From contig LNKV01000012.1 in NCBI GenBank assembly GCA_001465935.1, positions 505,302 to 569,301 on the forward strand: DNA of 64,000 bases, in the 5' to 3' direction. The translations under genes and the position numbers were made by a program. The notes under the pieces were generated by a model. It was not told the origin of the DNA and did no database searches. It was given only the letters and a program-made list of their open reading frames with translations. Every line of letters starts with the position of its first letter. The first letter of the stretch is position 1. Below are positions 11,251 to 22,662 of the stretch, in pieces. The DNA is from Clarireedia homoeocarpa (lineage: Eukaryota > Ascomycota > Leotiomycetes > Helotiales > Rutstroemiaceae).

Positions 11251-14200
11251 ATGGTTTTGCTCAATGATCTATTCATTGTGCTTGCATTCTCGGCCTTGAC
11301 TTACGCACAAGTTAAGCAGCCGTCCTCCATACACGGAACCAAACGGCCAAGCATAGCTAGAGCAGATACTCTGGAAGAGAGAGACGATGTCCCTGCGGGC
11401 TATGTCGCGGCTCCATACTATCCGACGCCGAAAGGTGGAGTAAGTATACTCAATTTTGATTCAAATTATCCAGAGCCACACGCATTTACATGTTGCGCTT
11501 TCTGAAGCCTTGTATCTCCTTGATAGATTTTGCTGTTGCATATTTGATTTGGAAATGGTGCATATGAATGCAAAATGCTGACATATAGATGCTCTAGTGG
11601 GTTAGTGAATGGGCTGCAGCATATGAAAAGGCGCGAGTTGTTGTGGCCAATATGACCTTAGCAGAGAAAGTGAACTTGACGACGGGAACTGGTGAACTGA
11701 GTAAGCTGCTCCTTTCTGCGCCTTGAGTCAAACCGATACTAATGAGGCCAGTGGTAAGAGATTGATAAGTTAAATCAGAGCTCATATGCTAAAACTCGGT
11801 TTGAAAGGAAAATTGTGTAGGTAACACTGGTTCTGCACTGCGTGTTGGGATTCGGGGTCTGTGCCTACAAGATTCCGCCCTTGGAGTTGCTTCTACCGAC
11901 TTCAACACTGCCTTTCCAGCAGGCATCACAGTCGGTGCAACATGGAGCAAAGATTTAGCATATCAGAGAGGCCTTGCCATGGGTGCTGAAGCACGTGGCA
12001 AAGGAGTAAATGTCTTACTCGGGCCCACAGTAGGTAAGGGCTATCTACGTAGTCACTACGTGCTGCTTCTTGTTTTATCTAGCCCATGCTGACTTTACAA
12101 GGTCCAATTGGCAGAAAACCACGTGGTGGTCGCAACTGGGAAGGCTTCGGTGCTGGTATGTCCCAATCAAGTGGGACCGCCTTTGCATGAAAACTAATGT
12201 TGATTAGATCCTGTCCTTCAAGCCAAGGGAGGTGCTCAGACAATCACGGGAATTCAAGCAAACGGAGTTATAGCTACAATCAAGCATTTTATTGGCAATG
12301 AACAAGAAGCCTACAGAATGGATATTGTACCACATGGTCTTATGAGAGCTCTTAGCAGCAACATTGATGACAGGTAAGTGTGTCTATTGAATGTTTAGAC
12401 AAATGAAGCTAAGATTTAGAACCCTTCACGAGTTGTACATGTGGCCATTCGCCGAAGGAATCAAAGCTGGTGTTGGTTCGGTCATGACAGCTTACAATGA
12501 GGTAATAATTTCCATATGAGAGGAGCACTAATTCGTTACCGTTCGCTGGGAGCTGGCTGCTCAAGACCCCACTCTGTATGCTTGAGAGTCAATGTTGCAT
12601 AGAAAAGGCATCGTTTGCTCAAGATCTTACTACACTTACGGACTGCATCACTCACTCTTACAAATTTCGATCAACCTAAGTTTGGATAGTTCGGCTAATC
12701 ATATTCTGGTGAAATAGGTCAACGGAAGTGCGTCAAGCCAAAATTCTATGCTAATAAATGGTCTGCTCAAGGACGAACTCGGATTCCAAGGTCTTGTATG
12801 GCTCGTCATTATATCTTGTTAACCGATGAAGGCTCATATTTTTCAGGTTATGACAGATTGGTTATCTCAAATAGGTGGTGTTTCGTCAGCTTTGGCTGGA
12901 ATGGACATGGCAATGCCAGGAGACGGGAGAATCCCGCTCCTCGGCCAAGCATACTGGGCCTATGAACTATCTACGGCTATCCTGAATGGAACTGTCCCGG
13001 TCGACCGATTGAATGACATGGTTACTAGAATTGTTGCTACTTGGTGAGTTATCCTCTATGATGTGTCTTCCATGTGCATTACCAGGCGTGATAGTTTATC
13101 ATCATTTGATATAGTTCACTTGAAGAGCAGTCTCTAGTATACACTGACACTGAGCAGGTACCAACTTGGACAAGACAAGAGCTTCCCAGCACCAAACTTC
13201 TCAGCCTATACTCTAGATGACACCGGACCATGCTACCCTGGAGCACTCATTTCTCCAACATGTACAGTCAATCAACATGTGAATGTACAAGCAAATCATG
13301 CCACCGTTGCTCGTAACGTTTCCCGGGAGGCTATCACACTACTCAAAAATTCCAACAATACATTGCCATTGTCCACCTCAGCATCCCTGAAAATTTTCGG
13401 ATCTGACGCACAAAACAATCCCAATGGACCAAACGCTTGCAGTCAGAGAGGGTGTGATACCGGTGTACTTGGGATGGGATGGGGATCTGGTACGTTTTAC
13501 AACATTTCCAGAAGCGGACAGTCCTCTCTAATCCATACCACAGGAACTGCCAACTATCCTTACCTAGATGCCCCAATCGATGCAATCAAACGCAAGGCTG
13601 CTAACGTTACTTACTATAGCAGCGATAGTTTCCCATCTGGCTTAACCGCTTCTCCCAATGACATCGCTATTGTGTTCATTAACAGTGACTCTGGAGAAAA
13701 TTCCATAACAGTCGAAGGAAATGACGGCGATCGCTCTTCCTCCGGTCTGTACGCCTGGCACAACGGCGACGCACTCGTCCAAGCTGCTGCAGCAAAATAC
13801 TCGACTGTTATAGTCGTCGTCCATACAGTCGGACCAATTCTGGTCGAAAAATGGATAGACCTGCCCTCCGTAAAATCCGTCCTCTTCGCCCATCTCCCTG
13901 GCCAAGAAGCAGGTGACTCACTAACAGACATTCTCTTCGGCGCATATTCACCCAGCGGCCACCTACCATACTCGATCCCGAAAGCTGAAACCGATTATCC
14001 AAGCTCCGTGAGCCTCGTCGGATTTGAGATCTTCCAGGTCCAGGATACCTTTTCCGAAGGACTATATATCGACTACCGCTACTTAAATAAGCATTCCATT
14101 ACTCCGCGTTACCCCTTCGGACACGGTCTCTCGTACACAACCTTCTCCCGCACCGCAACGCTCACCGCAAATAAAGCACTGACATCTCTCCCACCCGCCC

Positions 14201-14781
14201 GCTCTCCAAAGAGTTCCACCCCTGCCTACAGCACCGCAATTCCACCAGCATCCGAAGTCGCATGGCCAGCGAACTTCAACCGCATATGGCGCTTTATCTA
14301 CCCATATCTTGACAACCCACAATCTATCACCCCCGCCTCATTCGTCTACCCCACCGGCTACACCAACGTCTCTAAACCCGATCCTCCGGCAGGCGGCTCC
14401 CAAGGCGGCAACCCGGCTCTTTTTGATACTATGTTTACTCTTTCTGTCACCGTCACAAATACCGGTCTTGTGGCAGGTAAATCCGTAGCAATGCTCTACG
14501 TACAATACCCCTCGGATTCAACATACGACACGCCTGTGATACAGTTGCGAGATTTTGCTAAGACGGATACACTTGCCCCGGGTGGGAAGCAGACTGTGAC
14601 TTTAACACTGACGAGGAAGGATCTGAGTGTCTGGGATACGGTGAAGCAGAATTGGGTGCTGCCGGTTAGTGCGTCGAAGCCGTATTTGTTTTGGGTGGGG
14701 GATAGTTCAGGAGGGTTAAGTTTGGCTTGTGAGAGTATTTCGGGGACATGTAGTAGCGGGAGAACGGCGCCTGTTGTGTAG
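11251..14781 (+). CDS. Secreted GH3 beta-glucosidase, ten exons with a 2-nt microexon
   Basis: Model: 11251-11439, 11598-11700, 11752-11753, 11808-12033, 12102-12155, 12208-12373, 12420-12501, 12718-12795, 12847-13043 and 13158-14781, giving 906 residues. A signal peptide (about residues 1-19, ending in TYAQ) implies secretion. GH3 N-domain motifs are in order: [55 protein letters not shown], and VMTDW, whose Asp is the expected catalytic nucleophile. The C-domain follows ([10 protein letters not shown]). From about residue 740 there is a fibronectin-III-like domain ([20 protein letters not shown]). Known activity: release of glucose from cello-oligosaccharides and other beta-glucosides outside the cell. 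The 2-nt microexon restores the conserved spacing between TTGTG and CVGNTG. Without it, a single 120-nt intron (11701-11820) also keeps the frame but deletes the conserved Cys-Val-Gly. Confidence 0.88.
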
Positions 14782-15551
14782 GATGGGGTCGGCTCCTGTG
14801 GCCCTCACAGTCGCAAACATGCATGTGGCAACATGCTAGTGGTAGATACTGATTCTCCAAAGATTGTGCAAACGATTCGGATGGTCATTTTAAATGGGGC
14901 AGTGCCACAAGGTCACCGAGCATATCTAGCTTAATAAGGGTACTGTGGACACAAGTTATAGCCCTGGAACTTTGCACCTTTTGTTCAGCTTTAGAACAAA
15001 ATCAATATACAGTATAGCACTTGCTTCAAAGCTTTTTTACTATAGATTCTAATTTTGAAATGCCGATTTAACTCTCTCGTGCGTTGCCGAGCCCAATTTT
15101 TCTCATGGATAGTATATATAAATGGCAGCATTTGCCAGAAAAGTTTGGGAGACTTCTGATATTGGGCAAGACAATTGTCGAGCTTCTTTTGGACATTGAC
15201 ATCCATTTTGGTATCCTAGGGAGACTGATTAGGACATTAGAATCACGTAATTGTACGTAGACTTCGTGGGTTCATAGTTGAGTAGCAACGTCTGATACTG
15301 CTTCCAGGAAACAAACAGCAGGGTGACGTTAAGTTGAGTCGAGTCTATGCCTCCCCTAGGAACATTATCTCTTCTTCCGGGGGTTGCAGAGCTCAGCCTC
15401 GATTGTCGCCTCAGGGGGTGACTAATTGATCGGTTGGCTGGCTGTTCGATATCACTGGTTCGTCGATTAGACTGTGATCTTGAAATTCTTGTGATAGCCC
15501 TGAGCGCATCGAATCACGGTCTTGGGCAGATGATTGAAGATTGGGTACATT

Positions 15552-15770
15552 TCAGGCCTCCATGTTTAAATCCACGGGCAACATGTCAACAGCGGAGCAA
15601 ACCCGTGCGGAGTGATCGGGGAGCCGCGGGTCGTACACGTTCTTGACGAACTTATAAGCTTTCCACCGTTGGTCCCCTTCACCGGACGGTGCGAAGATGA
15701 ACTTCGAAATCAGATGCCGATAGCACTTGACATCCGTTCCGTCAATGACAGCGAGCCTGTTTTTACTCAT
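15552..15770 (-). CDS. Short protein-like frame, possible gene remnant
   Basis: A 72-residue minus-strand frame with balanced amino-acid composition (KAYKFVKNVYDPRLPDHS, then AVDMLPVDLN) ending in a stop. It reads more like a real protein end than the surrounding random frames. I do not recognise the family, and no convincing upstream exon joins it: the preceding sequence has a stop close by and no good acceptor. It may be the tail of a decayed gene. Confidence 0.25.
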   Translation of the reverse strand: MSKNRLAVIDGTDVKCYRHLISKFIFAPSGEGDQRWKAYKFVKNVYDPRLPDHSARVCSAVDMLPVDLNMEA

Positions 15771-16981
15771 TCCGACCTATAAAGAGAAAATCTTCTGGTC
15801 GATGTAAAGGGTGGGAAAGAGTTCCGCGTATTGTTAATCCATTGGGAATCTGCGGGCTGGTATCCAGTGTGGTGGGAATATTATGCTGCATTTATTGCTT
15901 TGCAGTGGCAAGCTGATTGGTGTAGGTAAGTTGTCATAGTTGTTGACGCTTGGCCCGCGGAAGCTGCGGTCATGAAAATGGTCTATCATGATCTATGAAT
16001 ACAAGGCTCCCAAAGTCACCATCTATCACATCGAATTCCACTTAGTGCCTTGTTCCAAAGTTTGGAGAAGACTGGAGACAGCCTACTCTGTAGGTAAACA
16101 GTGCTTGGGCGGCGTCCAGTATGGTCTGCTAGAAGAGCATTGTTCGGACAGGTAGTGAAATTGATCTTTTCCAATGTAACCAAATATCGGCTCGTACCAT
16201 GACATCAAAACTTCCCTAACTCTCACAGATCGTGTAACTTGAACCAACGAAAAGTACGTCATATTCTCGGTTGCTCAGCAACGCCAAACCCCAAGCCACA
16301 ACACATATACGCGTAACAGACGTTTCTTTTTCCCTCAACTCGTGTATCATAAAGTAAGCTGGGCGCACTTCCGGGGGGTACAGTACACGTCGGTCAAATC
16401 AGAGGAGAGGGACGGGCAAAGAGAACTTAAATAGATTGTTTTTTTGGCAGTTGTGGTGTAACAATAGGCTCCCCGACGCGCTTTGGGTCATTCTGCTTCC
16501 TTCCCCTCTCAATAACTGTGTGAGTGAGAACTATTTCCGCCCATGTTCGCCCAATGGGCCGGGGTTCTGGCAGCCGGCATGAACCTCGATCGCTACAGCT
16601 GCAGACGAAGTAAATTGATAGGTAAAAAAGAAATTCTGGTAGGCTTAGTTAGTGGGCGGGCCGTTCCTCTGTCACAATTTATATCATGTTGTATGACCGA
16701 GCGGGATGACGGTGGGTGAGCATTGAATCACCAACTATGTTATTCGAGGGATGAGTGTTGCAGGAGGGGATTGGATGGGATCAGTTGGGTGAAATTGGTT
16801 GTGGAGTGGGTACGACGTTGATTGATCAACAAATGTTCAGTTCGTATTAACTAGCTCCACGGGATGTGGTGAACGTATCCATCAATTCGCGGAGAAAGAG
16901 GAAGGAGATATTGGCGCCGTTTGCTTGGTTGCCCCGAGCATGGGACGAATAGGGTTAATAGGAGATTTGTCTGGATAGCTA

Positions 16982-17035
16982 CCTGGATAGTCCGTCCTGG
17001 ATAGTCCGTCCTGGATAGTCCGTCCTGGATAGTCA
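16982..17035. repeat. 14-bp tandem repeat, nearly four copies
   Basis: The unit CCTGGATAGTCCGT is repeated exactly three times, followed by a partial fourth copy. A related CTGGATAGCTA precedes the array. Confidence 0.8.
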
Positions 17036-18115
17036 CGCTACCACGGCTACCTCAGCGCGAGAAAGCCTTAGAGCTCGTGATGATTGGAACTATCAAATGC
17101 TTCGACATGGATTCGCGCGGTTATTGGTCGTCGGCAGGGTTTATCCTCTTTCATGAGGATGACCTTCGGCTTGATTTCTGATGAAATAGTCAAGACCCTG
17201 CGGGAAGATGGGATGAGATAGGTTCATCTGTCCATCTGTCCTTCCGCAAGAGGGGATTCAAAGAGTAGCGTCAAGAGTAGCTTCAAGACTAGCAAGCATC
17301 TAGCTATTGTATTCCTTTGCCGATGAAGGGGCAGAAGGGGCAGAAGGAGAAAAGGATACTTCGTAGGCGAACAGACAATATTAAAACGTTGACAGCTTCA
17401 TACAGTGCTCAATAAAGGTCGAATAGATTCATTGATAAAACATTCTATTCACCGATCATCGGTCAATCGACCGTTATCAATCCTTCGGCACTTGACTTAC
17501 ACATTCAAGGACTCGACCACTTATCGCCCTGCAGCTCGGCTACAACAACCTTACACACTTTTTTTTGGTTCGCTTTTCTGGCACAAACCTTGGAAAGTAA
17601 ACACAGCCAGCTGTGACCAAGCGAAATTTACCACCTAACCTCTTTTTTTCCTTCTTGTATCTACCCTTGAGGATTGTTCTGGCTCTAGGAAAAAAAGGAA
17701 AAAAAAAAAGAAATTCCAAACCGAATCGAAATATACGAAGATCCAGCCTTCGACTTTTATTTGTGTGAAGTTGGTTTGGTCTTCGAATGTATTATAGAAG
17801 GAAATCGTGGAGTTGCTGCTAGCGAAGTTCTGCTATTTGTCAACAAAAAATTCAGAGTGCTCGGCGACGTCTTCACTCTGGAGGTATTTTCGAATCTTCC
17901 TTATCCAGGTCTTGTCTGCGACAGAAGGAACTCCCAGGCTGACTTTCTTGGCTTATCCAGGTCGTTCTATGGCTTAATGAGAAATTCCTAATCTCTTCGT
18001 CCTGTTCGAGATACCCCCCCATTTGCGAAATCGACCTTCGAGAGATTAGGTGGCAGTGACTGCCCTTTCAGTACATATCTGAGTTTGCTGTAATCTTTCT
18101 GCACATAAACCTACA

Positions 18116-20887
18116 ATGGATGACGATGGACCCCCTCCGCCGCCGCCGCCTCATGGCACTCCACCAAAATCTTCGGGTCTGCCACCTGGAAAGTACGACA
18201 TATTCATCATCCCACCGCATGCATCGGGAGCAGGGTTCCTGTATCTGCCTTCACTACAGCCCAATGTCAACAGTTTCGTAGCGGGATTTGCCTCAGCGCT
18301 TTTGCTCGTCGCAGTTGCGACTATGCTGAAGCCGCTTATGGGAAGCATCAGAGGCGGTGGACCAACTACAGTTATGCTTATGATTGCGATTGGATTGGGT
18401 GCCTGGGCACTCGGCAGGATGCAAACGAATGGATTTGGGCCTGGATTTGGGCCTGGATTTAGACCCGGATTTAGACCGAGTGGCGGGGGAGGCGGTGTAC
18501 CTCCTAATAGTGGAGCAAATTCTGGGGCACACAATGCATATTCTGGTGGATCTACACCAGGTGGTGATGGCCAGCGAACATCTGGTTTCGGAACAAGGTC
18601 AGGGCCTACACCTGGTGCTGGGGATCCACCACCCCGACCACAACACGGAGCAGGTACAAGACAGAGGGCTGGGTCGACTTGGGAACAAGAAGCTCCTCCT
18701 TCTCCTGGTACAGGTCCAAGTCCAGCAGGCCCAAACCCCCACACGAATAATCAATCACACACCAACGCAAACGCAAACGCCAACGCCAACGCAGACACAA
18801 GCACAAATCCAAACAACAACGCTGACGCTGACGCTGCTAAGGCTGCTTGGGAAAAGGCTAGGGAAGACACAAAGAGAAAGGAAGAAGAGAAGAAAAAGCA
18901 GGAAGCCGACAAAAAGCGAAAAGAGGATATAGAGAGAAGGCTCAGGGAATTACGTGAGAAAGAAGCGCGAGAACGGGAAGCTCGAGAGAAGAGACAACGA
19001 GAGGAGGAAGCCCGAATACGAGAGGCTCGGGAACAAGCGCGAAGAGACGAGGAAGCTAGGCAGAGAGCAGAGGAAACACGCATACGGGAAGCCCGGGAGC
19101 AAGTGCGACGAGAGGAAGAAGCTAGGCAGAGAGCAGAGGAAGCACGCATACAAGAAGCTCGGGACCAAGCGCGACGAGAGAAGGAAGCTAGGCAGAGAGC
19201 AGAGGAAGCACGAATACAAGAAGCTAGAGAACAAGGGCGACGAGAGGAAGAAGCCAGGCAGAGGGCGGAGGAAGCCAAGCGGAAAGCAGAACAAGAACGG
19301 CGGGAGAAGGAGGAGGCAGCCAGAAGGGAAGCAGAGAGGTTAGAAGAAGATAGGCGGCGACAGGAAATCCAAGGTAAACTAGAAGCAGCGAGGTTAGAAG
19401 AAAAGCGAAGACAAGAGGTCCAAGCAAAACTAGAAGCAGGGAGGCTGGAAGAAGAAAGGCGGAGACGAGAAGCTCAAGCTAAAATAGAAGCGGAAGCAAG
19501 AGCCAGAGCGGCAAGAGAGAAAGCAGAGGCTGAAGAGAAGGCTGCTAGAGAAAAGGCCGAAGCAGAAGCCATGGTTGCCAAAGCGAAAGCGGAAGCGGAA
19601 GCAAAAACAAAGGCGGAGAAGTCCAAAGCCTGGGAGGAGGCCAAAGCTGCAGCAAAGGCAAAGGCGGCGGCAGAGAGGGAGGCACGGGAGAAGGCTGCTC
19701 GAGAAAAGGCGGAACTCGAAAAGGCTGCGGCAGAACAAAGGAGGGCAGGTACTTATGCCTTTTCTGCCGTTGGGGAAAGAACAAGTATATGGCCAAATGG
19801 AAAGCCACCGTCCGCGATACCACGATCGAATCCTGCCTCGACGACAAGCCCGACAAAGCCCCCATCAACAACCCAAGCCAGATCTCCACCACAATCACCC
19901 TCGCCAACCAAGAAAGCTTCGACTCCAACAAAGAGGACTTCTACAGGTACCGAGAACGATCCCAGGGCACCTTCCGACAAGATACCAAAACCGGCACGGA
20001 AAAAGTCGGCTGGCTCATTATATTCCGACTCATCTTACGCCGCATCACAATCAACAAGCAAAACTACACCCCCACCATCGACACGAGGTGCTTACAGTAC
20101 CAAGGATCCCGACAAGATTGTAATCAAAGCGGTTTATGCTTTTAACAATGCATTTCATAAAACCCCCACTTCTCAACTGATTTCAGGTACCGGTTCGGTT
20201 ACAGATGGGTTGATCCTAAGAATCACGACAGAAGGTCTCTTCATAGATGATGATGTGCGAGGCGTCCCCCAACGCGAGTGGGACGTCAAGGCATGGACAA
20301 TGAAACTTGTAGAGGTATGGTGTCCTAACTTTCGCCAAGCTGCGCGTGCTACCCCAAGTTCGTCTGCTGCTCATAAGAATCCTGTCCGACGACTTTGGGG
20401 CCTCGACAAAGAATTGGCTGCATCAGAGGAAGAGAAAGACGCTCTTCTAGTTAGCATGCTCCAACTTTGTCGAGAGAACTGTCGTACACGTTCTACTTCT
20501 ACTACTTCTGCTACGTCGTCTGTGTATTCTGCTAGTTCTTATGCTTCGTCGGATGCTCGATCTTCCGTTTCTTCTGATTACGCTTCTTCTGTTGGCTCGT
20601 CTCATTCGCCTTCTGAATCGCAAGATCGTGGGAATAAGAAGGGAAGAACTAACAAAAATGCACAGACGGGCGAATCTAAAAACGCTGGCTTGCATCTTCT
20701 GAGAGCAAGTATCAGGGATCAAGAAGGGAGGAAATACGTTTTCGTTATTGCGGAATCGGAAAGTTGGAAAGTAGCATTGGGTTTGCAGAGGTTGAGAAGA
20801 GGCACACAGGTCAGATCATTGGGCGTGAGTGGTATGAGCGCGATTGATTCGAGAACAACATTGGATAATTTGGGGTGGCTGGCATGA
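18116..20887 (+). CDS. Membrane-anchored protein with long charged helix
   Basis: Single-exon protein of 923 residues; family not recognised. In order: a polyproline start (about 5-12); two hydrophobic segments (about 50-72 and 83-100) that look like a transmembrane hairpin; a Gly/Pro-rich stretch with FGPGF-type repeats; an Asn/Ala-rich stretch; then about 300 residues (roughly 240-545) of Glu/Arg/Lys/Ala-rich helix containing four 22-residue repeats. Next comes a Ser/Thr/Pro-rich linker, then a globular part (from about 665) with an alternating hydrophobic pattern (IVIKAVYAFNNAF; GLFIDDDVRGVPQREWDV) resembling a small beta-rich domain. This globular part is split by a Ser/Tyr-rich insert and ends in regular sequence. 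The charged helix may be a stable single alpha-helix or a coiled coil spacing the membrane anchor from the C-terminal domain (inference). A long 5' leader precedes the ATG. Confidence 0.8.
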   Translation: MDDDGPPPPPPPHGTPPKSSGLPPGKYDIFIIPPHASGAGFLYLPSLQPNVNSFVAGFASALLLVAVATMLKPLMGSIRGGGPTTVMLMIAIGLGAWALGRMQTNGFGPGFGPGFRPGFRPSGGGGGVPPNSGANSGAHNAYSGGSTPGGDGQRTSGFGTRSGPTPGAGDPPPRPQHGAGTRQRAGSTWEQEAPPSPGTGPSPAGPNPHTNNQSHTNANANANANADTSTNPNNNADADAAKAAWEKAREDTKRKEEEKKKQEADKKRKEDIERRLRELREKEAREREAREKRQREEEARIREAREQARRDEEARQRAEETRIREAREQVRREEEARQRAEEARIQEARDQARREKEARQRAEEARIQEAREQGRREEEARQRAEEAKRKAEQERREKEEAARREAERLEEDRRRQEIQGKLEAARLEEKRRQEVQAKLEAGRLEEERRRREAQAKIEAEARARAAREKAEAEEKAAREKAEAEAMVAKAKAEAEAKTKAEKSKAWEEAKAAAKAKAAAEREAREKAAREKAELEKAAAEQRRAGTYAFSAVGERTSIWPNGKPPSAIPRSNPASTTSPTKPPSTTQARSPPQSPSPTKKASTPTKRTSTGTENDPRAPSDKIPKPARKKSAGSLYSDSSYAASQSTSKTTPPPSTRGAYSTKDPDKIVIKAVYAFNNAFHKTPTSQLISGTGSVTDGLILRITTEGLFIDDDVRGVPQREWDVKAWTMKLVEVWCPNFRQAARATPSSSAAHKNPVRRLWGLDKELAASEEEKDALLVSMLQLCRENCRTRSTSTTSATSSVYSASSYASSDARSSVSSDYASSVGSSHSPSESQDRGNKKGRTNKNAQTGESKNAGLHLLRASIRDQEGRKYVFVIAESESWKVALGLQRLRRGTQVRSLGVSGMSAIDSRTTLDNLGWLA
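19013..19276 (+). repeat. 66-bp in-frame tandem repeat, four copies
   Basis: Within the charged helix of the 923-residue protein, a 22-residue unit (RIREAREQVRREEEARQRAE plus two more residues) is repeated four times with few changes, so the DNA is an in-frame 66-bp minisatellite. Copy number may vary between strains. Confidence 0.75.
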
Positions 20888-22662
20888 TTATATCAAGGTA
20901 TTTGAGTGAGAGAAACTACTTACCAATTCTACAAGAATATGGAATGTTACGAGGAATGTGGTTGGGTTTTTTTTTCTTCCCCAGTTATAATTTGATTTTT
21001 TCGTTACAGTCTGGCATTTACATCCGGCATCAGCATCAGCGACGGAGTTTTCTACTTTCCTGTTCCTCCAAATGACAATACCTTCATCACGATAGGCGTT
21101 GAGATGGATGATTTTCTGTCTTTCTTTTATCCAGTTGTTACTGTGGTGTGTGGTGTGTGGTGTTAAAGTCCATTTTGTGGCGACCTTTGTCTTTAGAAGA
21201 TGATGGAGGGTATCAGTCCCTGGTGTTTTGTGTTTAGACCTGATTGTTAATGTTAGATATGCAACGATGTGTCACTCTCTCGCTGAAGATGAATGGATAT
21301 GGATCGGCCGGATTCGAGGATATAGACAGCTGTAGATTTATTGATAGATAGAGACAGATACCTAGTAATTACGAGAGATCAACGCAGTTCCGATGAGTAC
21401 CATCAGAGACATCTTTAGGCAGCACCAGCTTGCTCACTCATCCTTCTCATAGTCTAGTCATTCCTTCATGATAGAGTCATCATCGACTCGACAACCAAGT
21501 CATATAATCTATTCCATTGACTGGCTCGTACCCCTCTAGGCCAGAGTCATCACTATCTAGCTACTAGGTACCTACCTATACTTACGCCCTCTTTGACATC
21601 CCGACGAACTGACGACTCCGTCTTCTGCCTTCGGCAAAAATGCAAGCTCGTCGGCCAGTTCTGGAGACTACAAGCTAGCTAGCTCTACTCTGGCACATCA
21701 CGTGTGTTTTTCTCTCGGACACAGTTTCTGCTTAGAGCAACACTCGCCGACCGAGGATCTGGGGAAATACACGAATACGACGTCTGGGTTTCTACCTACG
21801 CTACGGTACAGTAGAGATTTGGGGTCAAGAAGTAGACGTGTGATGTTGAGGCGGTGTTTCGGGCTATGGTTTTATTAGTGTGTATCCCCTTGACTGCTAG
21901 TTCTATAAGCGACTTTCCAATGGTAACTTTGGTGAGGCGCGCACAGTTTCGACAGGCAAATGGATAAAGGGGGAGATGCTGGATGAATTCCGTTTGTTCG
22001 TTCGGGTGACGGGTACGTCACACTAATAACGTCCGACTTCGCCACACCGCCCCCCCAAAAAAACAGCACCAGCCACAACTGTACTTCATCCCAAGCTGCA
22101 CTTTCAACCAATCTCCTCCGTTCTGTTCTGCACACCGCAACAGGTAACTATGATTCCGAATCATTTCTCTGTTAGATTCATACACATGGCATAATGCCAT
22201 AGCACAGAAACAGTTTGACCCGACCGATTGGTCGTGATTCTGCCTGGAGTTGTACTGTTGATCCTTGTCGATTGTATGACATTAGCATCGCCACAGTAAA
22301 TGAGTCACTTCACTTCTTGGGGGTTTACCGACAGGCAGGATAGGCGCCTTTCTCCGCCTTATACTACGGTGTGGTCGGGTTGGTATTAGGTGATTCGGGT
22401 GTATAAGCACATGATTATTATTAGTGTTTCTTCGTGAAGATACTAGGGAGTCGGTCTATCGAGTCATATTGTGAGACCGGAGAATGGGATGACTCTAGGG
22501 GGGGGGGGAAGTTGTCCGGAAGCCTGGATTTGTATTGATATATATAAGGCGTCGGCTAGTGGGTGGTCTGTCTTTGAGTCTCTTGTTTCTTTAATCCTTC
22601 TGGGTTAACTTTCTCTCTTTTTCTTCTTTTTTCTCTCTCTTTACCTTCTCCATCTTTGGGTT
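20888..22662. other. 1.8-kb spacer
   Basis: No gene recognised. It holds the 3' flank of the gene ending at 20887 and the upstream region of the small gene near 22.7 kb, including a G run at 22500-22508 and a TATA-like element at 22538-22547. Confidence 0.5.
22538..22547 (+). promoter_or_regulatory. TATA-like element
   Basis: ATATATATAAGG, about 120 bases upstream of the ATG at 22663 (155 from the ATG at 22696), followed by a pyrimidine-rich TCTTTTTCTTC leader typical of fungal 5' UTRs. Confidence 0.4.

Larger units (their letters stand above)
14782..18115. other. 3.3-kb spacer, no convincing gene
   Basis: This holds the 3' flank of the GH3 gene and the upstream region of the gene at 18116. 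One minus-strand frame (15770-15552) has protein-like composition and is listed separately. A 14-bp tandem repeat lies at 16982-17035. Nothing else is recognisable. The last few hundred bases include A- and T-rich runs typical of fungal promoters and 5' UTRs. Confidence 0.5.

Noticed and set aside
11821..12033. Simple GH3 exon starting at 11821
   Set aside because: It keeps the frame but removes the conserved Cys-Val-Gly segment. The microexon model fits family spacing better. It is kept as the main alternative.
18151..19738. Several long minus-strand frames opposite the 923-residue protein
   Set aside because: They are antisense shadows of repetitive GC-biased codons, with Ser/Arg- or Leu/Phe-rich composition.
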